Made by a program: the position numbers and the translations under genes
Notes under the pieces: model-generated
Told to the model about the DNA's origin: nothing
The model's input: only the letters and a program-made list of their open reading frames with translations
Database searches by the model: none
Shown: piece after piece, positions 43,539 to 51,492 of the stretch
Layout: each line of letters opens with the position of its first letter
How positions within the stretch are numbered: the stretch's first letter is position 1
Assembly: GCF_900102225.1 (NCBI RefSeq)
Contig: NZ_FNBF01000007.1
Location: 38,559-102,558 of the forward strand
Length of the DNA: 64,000 nucleotides
Direction: 5' to 3'
Source: Eubacterium pyruvativorans
GTDB taxonomy: Bacteria; Bacillota; Clostridia; Peptostreptococcales; Anaerovoracaceae

Positions 43539-44582
43539 TTACTCGGATTCCTGCTGACTATCGGCTTGGGAAATATCCCTGTTGATGGTGCGGGTGGTGA
43601 TGGAGGCGTCCACACCTCCCTTTCCGGTGGTATCTGTAATGCAAGGGTCCGGGGCCAGCGGCGGCTGCTTCTTCGGCGCCTTGTCAATGGCGGTGGCATC
43701 GCCGATGCCCAGGGCCTCGCCCGCCACGCCCAGGGAGGCGATCACATTCGTCATGTCGCTAGGCATGTAGATCTTCGTGGCCCTGCCGTCGGACACATCT
43801 TTCAGGGCCTCGATACCTTTCAGTTTCAACACGGCTTCGTCGATGTTGGCTTCCCGCAGCGCCCGGAGACCGTCGGCCTCTGCTTGGTAGATCAGCTGAA
43901 TGGAGCGGGCCCGGCCTTCCGCCATGGCAATCTGGGCATCCCGGTCGGCTTCTGCGCTGAGGATCTTCGCTTTCTTGTCCCCCTCCGCCCGGCTGACCAC
44001 CGCTTCCTGATGGGCCTGGGCTTCCAGTACGGTCTGCCGCCGTTCCCGTTCGGCCCGCATCTGTTTCGTCATAACTTCCTCGATTTCCTTCGGCGGGTTG
44101 ATGTTCCGGATCTCCACCCGGGTGACCCGGATGCCCCACGGATCGGTGGCCTCGTCCAGAATGGCCTCCATCCGGCGGTTGATTTCGTCCCGGGAGGTCA
44201 GGGTCTGATCCAGTTCCATGTCTCCGATGATGTTTCGGAGAGTGGTGGCGGACAGATTCTGCAGACCGGTGATCGGGCTCTCCACGCCGTAAGTGTAGAG
44301 CTTCGGATCAATGACCTTGCAGAATACCACGGAGTCGATCTGCATGGTGACGTTGTCCTTCGTGATGACCGGCTGGGGCGGGAAGTCCAGTACCTGCTCC
44401 TTCAGGGAAATCTTCTTCACGATCCGTTCCAGAAACGGGATCTTCACATGGAGGCCGGCGTTCCACGTGGCCTTGTATTTTCCCAGAAATTCAATAACGT
44501 AGGTCTGTGCCTGGGGAACGATGCGCACGTTTGCGGCGATGAGTGCGATGATGATCACCAGAGGAATGATGATGGATAACAT
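43539..44582 (-). CDS. SPFH/Band 7 domain protein (stomatin/paraslipin-like)
   Basis: A 347-residue membrane-anchored scaffold. An N-terminal hydrophobic segment (residues 2-20) is followed by the SPFH domain (about 22-190: FLGKYKATWNAGLHVKIPF in part), then an Ala/Glu/Arg-rich coiled coil (MRAERERRQTVLEAQ, EGDKKAKILSAEADRDAQIAMAEG in part) and a polar tail. Members assemble in membrane microdomains and help control proteases or membrane protein quality. The usual NfeD partner gene is not adjacent. It seems monocistronic and faces copy D. Confidence 0.92.
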   Translation of the reverse strand: MLSIIIPLVIIIALIAANVRIVPQAQTYVIEFLGKYKATWNAGLHVKIPFLERIVKKISLKEQVLDFPPQPVITKDNVTMQIDSVVFCKVIDPKLYTYGVESPITGLQNLSATTLRNIIGDMELDQTLTSRDEINRRMEAILDEATDPWGIRVTRVEIRNINPPKEIEEVMTKQMRAERERRQTVLEAQAHQEAVVSRAEGDKKAKILSAEADRDAQIAMAEGRARSIQLIYQAEADGLRALREANIDEAVLKLKGIEALKDVSDGRATKIYMPSDMTNVIASLGVAGEALGIGDATAIDKAPKKQPPLAPDPCITDTTGKGGVDASITTRTINRDISQADSQQESE

Positions 44583-44870
44583 AGGCTCTCTCCTTTCGCT
44601 CTGCGCCGCCCGGCTCCGGGATGGTCAAAAAAGAGAGGTGGAGCGCACGCACGGCTGACTTTGTCCATTTATCATATCATATCGGAATATTCTGTCAAGA
44701 TGTTGGCGCTGTACACGAAACGGGGCGGGGATTTTCGTGATGCCGGACGAAAATAGTCGTCCGCAGATGAACCAATCTGTGGTATCCTATTAATTAGTGC
44801 AACGTTGCCCAGGCGGGCGCCGGGGCACGGTCAGAGATGTACATTTATATTATTATTTCATAAGGAGTTA
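44583..44870. other. Divergent intergenic region before pheS
   Basis: Holds the SPFH promoter region (leftward) and the pheS leader. A TG-extended TATCCT lies near 44786 as a possible pheS -10. I looked for a phenylalanine T-box (AGGGTGGNACCGCG motif) and did not find one. Confidence 0.4.
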
Positions 44871-44876
44871 ATGATT

Positions 44877-45920
44877 ATGTCGATGCTGAAACGTTTAGAG
44901 GAGATCCGTCAGGCAGGTCTGGAGAAGATTCAGGAAACTGCGGATACGGACCGCCTGCAGGAGGTCCGCAGACAGCTCGTGGGGAAGAAGGGCGAACTGA
45001 CGGAAGTTCTGAAAAGTCTCGGTTCTCTGGATCCGTCCGAGAGACCCGCTGTGGGAAAGACTGCGAACGAGATCAAGAATTTCTTTGCCGAAAAGATCCG
45101 GGAGAAGGAAGAGCAGCTGATTGCCGGCCAGAGTGCAGTGGAGGAGAAGATCGACCTGACACTGCCGGGAACGGGTATTCCGCAGGGCGGACTGCATCCG
45201 ATCACCCAGATGTGTTATGACCTGAATGATGCTTTCCAGTCCATGGGATTCGAGATCTTCAGCGAGGATGACATTACCAGCGAGAAGTATGCTTTCGATA
45301 ATCTGAATTTTGCGGAGGACCATCCTGCCCGGGAAATGATGGACACGTACTGGCTGGAGGGAACGGAACACAATTCCGGTGCGGAGCGGCTCTGTATGCG
45401 TCCGCATCTGACCGGCGCCAGTGTCCGCTATCTGCTGCAGCACGGTGCGCCGGCCCGCTTCGTCTATCCGGGACGGGTCTATCGGAATGAAACCACAGAT
45501 GCCCGCCATGAGAGAGCGTTCTTCCAGTACGAGGCGCTGGTGGTGGACAAGGACATTTCTTTCTCTTCCGGGAAAGTCATGATCGAGACAATTCTGGAGA
45601 AGGTATTCGGCCGGAAGGTCACGGTGCGCATGCGGGAGGGGTTCTTCCCGTTCACGGAGCCGGGATATGAAATCGACATGGAATGTCTGATCTGCGGCGG
45701 AAAGGGCTGCCGTGTCTGCCATAATGTGGGCTGGATCGAAGTGATGCCGGGTGGCGTCATTCATCCGAACGTCCTGCGTTCTGCCAATCTGGATCCGGAC
45801 GTGTGGTCCGGCTTCTTTGTCAACATCGGACTGGACCGTCTGGTCATGATGCGGTACGGTGTGGACGATGTCCGTATGTTCCACGGAGCGGACTTACGTT
45901 TCCTGAAGCAGTTCAAGTAG
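44877..45920 (+). CDS. pheS: Phenylalanine-tRNA ligase, alpha subunit
   Basis: The catalytic subunit of the (alpha-beta)2 class II synthetase. The 347-residue protein has an N-terminal coiled coil, motif 2 around VYRNETTDARHERAFFQYE in part (key YRNETTDARH), GFFPFTEPGYEIDM and motif 3 GLDRLVMMRYG. ATG 44877 lies ten bases after AAGGAG; ATG 44871 is too close. pheT follows 18 bases downstream, as is usual. Confidence 0.97.
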   Translation: MSMLKRLEEIRQAGLEKIQETADTDRLQEVRRQLVGKKGELTEVLKSLGSLDPSERPAVGKTANEIKNFFAEKIREKEEQLIAGQSAVEEKIDLTLPGTGIPQGGLHPITQMCYDLNDAFQSMGFEIFSEDDITSEKYAFDNLNFAEDHPAREMMDTYWLEGTEHNSGAERLCMRPHLTGASVRYLLQHGAPARFVYPGRVYRNETTDARHERAFFQYEALVVDKDISFSSGKVMIETILEKVFGRKVTVRMREGFFPFTEPGYEIDMECLICGGKGCRVCHNVGWIEVMPGGVIHPNVLRSANLDPDVWSGFFVNIGLDRLVMMRYGVDDVRMFHGADLRFLKQFK

Positions 45921-45938
45921 AGAGGCAGGAGGTTTAGA

Positions 45939-48365
45939 ATGCAGGTATCAATGAATTGGGTGAGAAGATATGTGGATCTGCCGGAAGAACTGTCTCTGGA
46001 TCAGATTGCGTACGATCTCACAATGCGCACCGTCGAGGTGGAAGAAGTTATTGACACAGGAAAGAAATTCGAGAATATCATCGCAGCGAAGATTCTGGAA
46101 GTGAAGCCGCATCCGAATGCGGACAAGCTGCGCATCTGCATGGTGGATATCGGGGAAGAAGAACCGGTGCAGATCGTCTGCGGCGGAACGAACCTGTATG
46201 CGGGTGAGAATGTGGTGGTCTGCAAGCCGGGGGCCATGGTGGTCTGGCACGGTGAAGGGGAACCGGTGAAGATCAAGGAAACGAAGATGCGGGGAGAGTA
46301 CTCCTACGGCATGATCTGCGCGCCGGCGGAAGTCTATCTGGACGGCCTGTTCCCGACGGAGGACGACGCAATCATTGTGGATCTGGGGGATATGCCCTGC
46401 ACGCCGGGACAGAACATCGCAGAAGTCGTGGGCATGGATGACGTGGTGCTGGACATCGACAATAAGTCTTTGACGAACCGCCCGGATCTGTGGGGTCAGT
46501 ACGGAATTGCCAGAGAGATTTCCGCCATCTATGATCTGCCGCTTCGGCCTCTGGAGCAGAAAGACCTGAAGGCGGCGAATCTGCCGTCCTTCCCGGTGAA
46601 GATCGAGGCGAAAGACAAATGCTACCGGTATGCGGCCGTAGAGATTCAGAATGTGGATGCGAAGACAGAATCTCCGCTGTGGATGAAGACTTCTCTGATC
46701 AACGCCGGCATGCGTCCGATCAACGCCATTGTGGACATCACGAACTACGTCATGCTGGCGGTGGGACAGCCGACCCACGCCTTCGACCGCACCCACGTAG
46801 TGGACAAGATCGTGGTTCGGAACGCCGTGAAAGGGGAAGAACTGACTCTGCTGGACGGCAATGAACTGGATCTGACGGAAGGAGATCTGGTGATCTGCGA
46901 TGCGGAGGAACCGATGGCCCTGGCGGGCATCCGGGGCGGCCGGAAGGACTCTATTCTGCCGGAGACAACCAGTGTTCTGCTGGAAGTGGCCACCTTCACG
47001 GCACAGACGATCCGGAAGACCGGCAAGCGGTTTGACGAGAAGACAGATGCATCCATCCGCTACGAGAAGGGAATTGATACGGAGCGGGTGGACTTGGGTA
47101 TTTCTATGGCCCTCTCTCTGTTCCGTCAGATCTTCCCGTCCATGGAAGTTACGGCGTACGGCGATAACTATCCGGTGAAGACGGAACGGGCTGTGGTGGA
47201 AGTGACCCAGGACTTCCTGGATTCCAGACTGGGAAAGGTGTTCACAGAAGAAGAAGTTACGGCGCTGCTCACCAGACTGGGCTTCGACGTGACCTGTGAG
47301 AACGGGAATTACACCTGCGTGGCGCCGACCTGGCGTTCCACCGGCGACATTTCCATCAAGGACGATATTCTGGATGAGATCGCCCGTATCCTGAGCTTTG
47401 ACTCCTTCGAGGCCCAGCCGCTGACCATCACCTTCGAGCATCCGGTTCATCAGCTGAAGGAGAGCGTGGATCGGAAGCTCCGGGAATTCCTGGCGTTCCG
47501 CTGTGGCTTCAACGAGGTATTCACCTATCCGTGGGTGGATGAGAAATATATTACAGCTTCGGGAATTGATCCGGCGGACTGCATCCGGCTGGCAACGCCG
47601 CCTGCCCCGGAACTGGCCTCTCTGCGCCAGTCCCTGATTCCGGGACTTCTGGAGACGACGGTGAAAAACCTGCGTTACTTCGATTCTTTCCGGGTATTCG
47701 AGCTGGCGGAAGTGTTCCACCGGGGGGTCTATCATGAGTCTTCCGAGGATGAAACGCTGCCGCTGCAGCCGCATTATCTGACCGGCGGTATTGTGGGAGA
47801 TGACGGGAAGGCACAGTTCTTCGAAGTGAAGGGCATCATTGAGTCCATCCCGCGCTTCTGCCATCTCGCACCGCTGTCCTTCGGTCAGGCGGAGAAGCCG
47901 TCCTGGGCGGATGATGAAGCGTGGCTGAATATCCTGTCCGGAAAGGAAGTGATCGGCGCCATTGCACTGGTCAGCGTCCAGGCCATGAGTGCCGCCGGAA
48001 TCCGCAGGAAGCAGATCGCCGCTTTCGAATTCAACATGGATAAGCTGGAGCCGCTGGCATCCCGGAGCAACACCTTCGAGCATCTGCCGCAGTTCCCGCT
48101 GGTGGAAGAGGATCTGTCCCTGCTGGTGGATGAAAATGTCACATGGAAGGATATCCACGACGCAATCTGTCACCATGTGAAGGAACTTCATTTCGTGGAG
48201 GAATACCGTGGGAAACAGATTCCGGCCGGAAAGAAGTCTGTCATGCTGAACCTGAAGATCGGATCCGACAAGGGGACCCTGAAGGCGAAGCAGATTGAGA
48301 AGCAGATGGCGAAGATTGTGAAGACACTGGAGAATAAGTGCGGCGCAATCCTGCGTGAAGAATAA
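45939..48365 (+). CDS. pheT: Phenylalanine-tRNA ligase, beta subunit
   Basis: The editing and tRNA-binding subunit, 808 residues. Domains in order: N-terminal tRNA-binding (EMAP-like) region at about 40-150, the B3/B4 editing domain with FDRTHV and the B5 domain around 400-480, a catalytic-like core, and the C-terminal anticodon-binding (FDX-ACB) domain after about 715 (LPQFPLVEEDLSLLV). The start follows GGCAGGAGG. It forms an operon with pheS and ends at a clear terminator. Confidence 0.97.
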   Translation: MQVSMNWVRRYVDLPEELSLDQIAYDLTMRTVEVEEVIDTGKKFENIIAAKILEVKPHPNADKLRICMVDIGEEEPVQIVCGGTNLYAGENVVVCKPGAMVVWHGEGEPVKIKETKMRGEYSYGMICAPAEVYLDGLFPTEDDAIIVDLGDMPCTPGQNIAEVVGMDDVVLDIDNKSLTNRPDLWGQYGIAREISAIYDLPLRPLEQKDLKAANLPSFPVKIEAKDKCYRYAAVEIQNVDAKTESPLWMKTSLINAGMRPINAIVDITNYVMLAVGQPTHAFDRTHVVDKIVVRNAVKGEELTLLDGNELDLTEGDLVICDAEEPMALAGIRGGRKDSILPETTSVLLEVATFTAQTIRKTGKRFDEKTDASIRYEKGIDTERVDLGISMALSLFRQIFPSMEVTAYGDNYPVKTERAVVEVTQDFLDSRLGKVFTEEEVTALLTRLGFDVTCENGNYTCVAPTWRSTGDISIKDDILDEIARILSFDSFEAQPLTITFEHPVHQLKESVDRKLREFLAFRCGFNEVFTYPWVDEKYITASGIDPADCIRLATPPAPELASLRQSLIPGLLETTVKNLRYFDSFRVFELAEVFHRGVYHESSEDETLPLQPHYLTGGIVGDDGKAQFFEVKGIIESIPRFCHLAPLSFGQAEKPSWADDEAWLNILSGKEVIGAIALVSVQAMSAAGIRRKQIAAFEFNMDKLEPLASRSNTFEHLPQFPLVEEDLSLLVDENVTWKDIHDAICHHVKELHFVEEYRGKQIPAGKKSVMLNLKIGSDKGTLKAKQIEKQMAKIVKTLENKCGAILREE

Positions 48366-48381
48366 TCCCCTGGTCGGGGCA

Positions 48382-48423
48382 GGGCGTGTGAAAGAGCGGT
48401 TCGGCGTTTTCACACGCCCTTTT
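48382..48423 (+). terminator. pheST terminator
   Basis: GGGCGTGTGAAA / TTTCACACGCCC stem followed by TTTTCC. Confidence 0.85.
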
Positions 48424-48501
48424 CCTTTAACACACCGTTAACAGGTTTTGTGATAACAATAGAATGAACAGGCGTCGGAGAAGGAGAGCGGAGTACAGAA
48501 T

Positions 48502-49617
48502 ATGGAACAAGAGAAGTGCGGACGGGGCAGGAAGATCGCCATGGATACCGGCATCACGGTGCTGATCATTCTGGCAGCTGTGCTGCTGTGCAATATTTTT
48601 CGGATTGACAATGTCACCCAGGGGTATGCCTCGCCGGTATTCGTTCTGGCCGTGCTGATGATTTCCCGGCTTACGGAAGGATATGTGTACGGTCTGGCTG
48701 CCTCCGTTCTGGGGGTTTTCGTGGTGAACTTCATGTTCACCTATCCGTATTACGCATTTAATTTCACGGCGACCGGCTACCCGCTCACCTTTGTCGTTCT
48801 GCTGGGCGTGTCCATCGTCACCAGCACGCTGACAACCCAGCTGAAGCAGCGGGACATGCTGAAACTGGAGAACGAACGGGTGAAGATGCAGGCGAACCTG
48901 CTGCGATCGATCTCCCATGACATCCGGACGCCGCTGACTTCCATCAACGGCGCCGCATCGGCGATTCTGGAAAATCAGGATCTCACAGAGACGCAGAAAC
49001 AGGAGCTGCTCCGGGATGTGCGGAACGAAGCCCAGTGGCTCATCCGGGTAGTGGAGAATCTTCTGTCGGTCACCCGGGTGGGCACCGGACAGGCGAATAT
49101 GAACATCGAGCCCTGGGATGCGGAGGAAGTGGTCTTCGAAGCGATACAGAAATTTCACCGGCATTATCCGGGCGTGAAGGTGGAGGCAGACCTGGAAGAT
49201 GATCTGCCGTTCATCCCCATGGAACCGCTGCTGATTGAGCGGGTGCTGATCAACCTCATGGAAAATGCGGCGGTTCACGGGGGAAATATCAGCGGGATCT
49301 GCATCTCCGTGAAAGAACGAAAGACTGTGTTCCGGTTCCGGGTATCGGATGACGGAAAGGGATTCCCGCCGGAGAAACTGAAGAATGCATTCGACGGGGC
49401 GGGAGAAATCTCGGCGGATGTGAAGAGCGACGGCACCAGAAACATGGGACTGGGGCTTTCGGTCTGCAAAGCGATCATACAGGCCCATGAGGGAACGATC
49501 TGGGCCGAAAACAACCGGGAGGGCGGTGCATCCGTTTGCTTCGATCTGCCGCGGAAACCGGAGGAGGAACCGGAAGCGACGGCATCATCAGCAGCACCGG
49601 CCGAACCGGGGAGGTAG
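48502..49617 (+). CDS. KdpD-like sensor histidine kinase lacking the N-terminal KdpD and USP domains
   Basis: A 371-residue membrane kinase. Three to four hydrophobic segments (about 15-105) match the DUF4118 membrane region of KdpD; then HisKA with SHDIRTPL (His139) and HATPase motifs NLMENAAVHG, DDGKGFPPEKL and MGLGLSVCK. Full KdpD is about 900 residues and carries a cytosolic N-terminal KdpD/USP sensor region that is absent here. The response-regulator gene begins two bases after its stop. No kdpFABC genes are present, so the regulated genes are unknown. Confidence 0.9.
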   Translation: MEQEKCGRGRKIAMDTGITVLIILAAVLLCNIFRIDNVTQGYASPVFVLAVLMISRLTEGYVYGLAASVLGVFVVNFMFTYPYYAFNFTATGYPLTFVVLLGVSIVTSTLTTQLKQRDMLKLENERVKMQANLLRSISHDIRTPLTSINGAASAILENQDLTETQKQELLRDVRNEAQWLIRVVENLLSVTRVGTGQANMNIEPWDAEEVVFEAIQKFHRHYPGVKVEADLEDDLPFIPMEPLLIERVLINLMENAAVHGGNISGICISVKERKTVFRFRVSDDGKGFPPEKLKNAFDGAGEISADVKSDGTRNMGLGLSVCKAIIQAHEGTIWAENNREGGASVCFDLPRKPEEEPEATASSAAPAEPGR

Positions 49618-49619
49618 AA

Positions 49620-50348
49620 ATGGGAAATATCAGAGATAAGATTTTGATTGTAGAGGACGAACTGAGCATTGTCCGGTTCATGTCCAACGTGATTCTCAGC
49701 AGCGGATACAACGTGGTGAAAGCCATGAACGGGGCAGATGCTCTGGAGATGGTGGAATCCCACTGCCCGGACCTGATTATTCTGGATCTGGGGCTGCCGG
49801 ATATGGACGGCATGGAGTTCCTGCGGAAACTCAGAGAGTGGTCATCGATCCCGGTGATCGTGGTGTCTGCCCGGACGGCAGAGTCAGACAAAGTCGATGC
49901 GCTGAATGCCGGCGCCGATGACTATATCACGAAGCCCTTCGGCACCCAGGAACTTCTGGCCCGTATCCGCACTTCCCTGCGGCATGCCCGGACCACGGCG
50001 GCCAACCGGGAGATTGCGGCGGAAGGCACCTATTCCGTGGGAGAACTGGTTATCGACTACGACCGCCACATTGTGACGCTGGCGGGCCGGGACGTGGGGC
50101 TGACCCTGATTGAATTCCGCATCGTCGCCCTGCTGGGGCGGTATGCCGGAAAAGTGCTGACATACGATTTCATCATGAAGGAACTCTGGGGGCCCCGGGC
50201 CGGCCATGACAACCAGATTCTCCGGGTCAACATGTCCAACATCCGGAAAAAAATCGAAAAGGGCCATGTGGGTTCCCGGTATTTTTTCACTGAAGTAGGG
50301 GTCGGCTACCGGCTGGCCACGGAAGAAGATCTGAAAATGGAACTGTGA
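49620..50348 (+). CDS. OmpR/KdpE-family response regulator
   Basis: A 242-residue regulator. The receiver domain has acidic pair VEDE, phosphoacceptor Asp56 in IILDLGLPD, and Lys in YITKPFG. The C-terminal winged helix shows GELVIDYDRHIVTLAGRDVGLTLIEFR in part and KELWGPRAGHDNQILRVNMSNIRKK in part (key DNQILRVNMSNIR). It is co-transcribed with the kinase. The next gene starts 11 bases after its stop. Confidence 0.93.
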   Translation: MGNIRDKILIVEDELSIVRFMSNVILSSGYNVVKAMNGADALEMVESHCPDLIILDLGLPDMDGMEFLRKLREWSSIPVIVVSARTAESDKVDALNAGADDYITKPFGTQELLARIRTSLRHARTTAANREIAAEGTYSVGELVIDYDRHIVTLAGRDVGLTLIEFRIVALLGRYAGKVLTYDFIMKELWGPRAGHDNQILRVNMSNIRKKIEKGHVGSRYFFTEVGVGYRLATEEDLKMEL

Positions 50349-50359
50349 GGAGGAATCCC

Positions 50360-51340
50360 ATGAAAGAAAAGCTGATCATCCATCATCCGCTGGAGTTCCT
50401 CCGAAAGGAGAATGAGGCCCTGCTGGACCTGGTAGCGGAAACCGCATCGCTGACGGAGGATCCGGATGCCCGGGCCGGACAGGCGGCGGAACACCTCCGC
50501 GCCCTCCGGGATGTGAAGGCGCACTACGCAAAAATCGAAGAACTGCTTCTCCCGGTTCTGGATCAGAACGGCCGCGGCATGCAGGCGGCGGATATATGGG
50601 ACGGAAACGACCGGATCTTCCATACGCTGGGGCGGCTGGCCAGCTCCACGGATGAGGCGTCCTGGGACGACGCCCGCCGGCAGCGGATCCGGGATCTGCT
50701 GGAAGATATCCGGAAGACTGCGGAGCGGGAGGAAACGGTATTCCGGTTCTGTATGGAGCACATGGATGAAGCGGCGTGGCTGGCGGTATACCGGGATTTT
50801 CCGGAGCTGGGCTGCAGTTTCCTCCCATCTCTTCCGGTGTGGCCGGAAGGGGATGCCCGGCTGGAGCGGACAAAAAATAACGGTATGGAGCTGCCGGATG
50901 CGCCGGTGACGCTGCCCCAGGGTACCTTCACCCTGAAACAGCTGGCAGCGGTACTGGATCTTCTGCCCATCGATCTGACGTTCATCGATGCGGAGGACCG
51001 AGTCCGTTTCTTCACAGAAAAGACCGGTGTGTTCGCCCGTCCGCTTTCGGCCCTGGGCCGGCCGGTGATGCAGTGCCACCCGCCCCGGGTGCGTCCAGTG
51101 GTGGAAGGCATGCTGCTGCAGTTCCGGTCTGGGGAGGCCGATCACATGGAAATGTGGATTCCCCGGAAGGAGGATCCGGTGTACGTCCGCTATCAGGCGG
51201 TTTATGATGAGGCGGGGAAATATATTGGAACGCTGGAGATGGTGCAGTGTTTCGGCAGCTATCTGCCCCATCTCACCGGACAGAAGCCGAAACAGAAGAT
51301 GCCGGAAGCGGAGCCGGACCGGGACGGGGAAGGCTGGTAA
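50360..51340 (+). CDS. Hemerythrin-like plus PAS domain protein (DUF438-related)
   Basis: A 326-residue protein following the two-component genes. Residues about 10-150 form a four-helix region with HHPLEFLRKEN, VKAHYAKIEELLLP and FRFCMEHMDE, giving several His/Glu suited to a di-iron hemerythrin-type site. Residues about 185-310 form a PAS domain (IDLTFIDAEDRVRFFTEK, VQCFGSYLPHL). This is the DUF438-like architecture without its short N-terminal DUF438 domain. It could sense O2, NO or redox state. A terminator follows. Confidence 0.82.
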   Translation: MKEKLIIHHPLEFLRKENEALLDLVAETASLTEDPDARAGQAAEHLRALRDVKAHYAKIEELLLPVLDQNGRGMQAADIWDGNDRIFHTLGRLASSTDEASWDDARRQRIRDLLEDIRKTAEREETVFRFCMEHMDEAAWLAVYRDFPELGCSFLPSLPVWPEGDARLERTKNNGMELPDAPVTLPQGTFTLKQLAAVLDLLPIDLTFIDAEDRVRFFTEKTGVFARPLSALGRPVMQCHPPRVRPVVEGMLLQFRSGEADHMEMWIPRKEDPVYVRYQAVYDEAGKYIGTLEMVQCFGSYLPHLTGQKPKQKMPEAEPDRDGEGW

Positions 51341-51350
51341 AAAAATATTT

Positions 51351-51381
51351 CGGGACAGGAGCCCTTGTCCCGGTTTTTTTT
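51351..51381 (+). terminator. Terminator before lon
   Basis: CGGGACA / TGTCCCG stem followed by eight T, ending ten bases before the CIRCE element. Confidence 0.85.
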
Positions 51382-51390
51382 ACTGGCAGA

Positions 51391-51417
51391 TTAGCACTCT
51401 TTTGTTTTAAGTGCTAA
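51391..51417 (+). promoter_or_regulatory. CIRCE element (HrcA operator) of lon
   Basis: TTAGCACTC, nine bases, AAGTGCTAA. It matches the CIRCE consensus TTAGCACTC-N9-GAGTGCTAA at all but one position. It lies 76 bases upstream of the lon start, indicating heat-shock repression by HrcA. CIRCE is normally found at groESL and hrcA-dnaK. Confidence 0.88.
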
Positions 51418-51492
51418 CAAAACGGGCATAAGTATCATGCCGCAGAGAACACTGCGGCATTGTTACAAATTGAAATGAAGTGGGGTAGAGAG

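Noticed and set aside
44583..44870. A T-box riboswitch upstream of pheS
   Set aside because: No AGGGTGGNACCGCG-type antiterminator or specifier structure was found.
45948..48413. An 821-codon frame on the minus strand
   Set aside because: Exactly antisense to pheT, whose protein is unambiguous.
48502..50348. A kdp potassium-pump locus
   Set aside because: Only a shortened KdpD-like kinase and a KdpE-like regulator are present; kdpF, A, B and C are absent.
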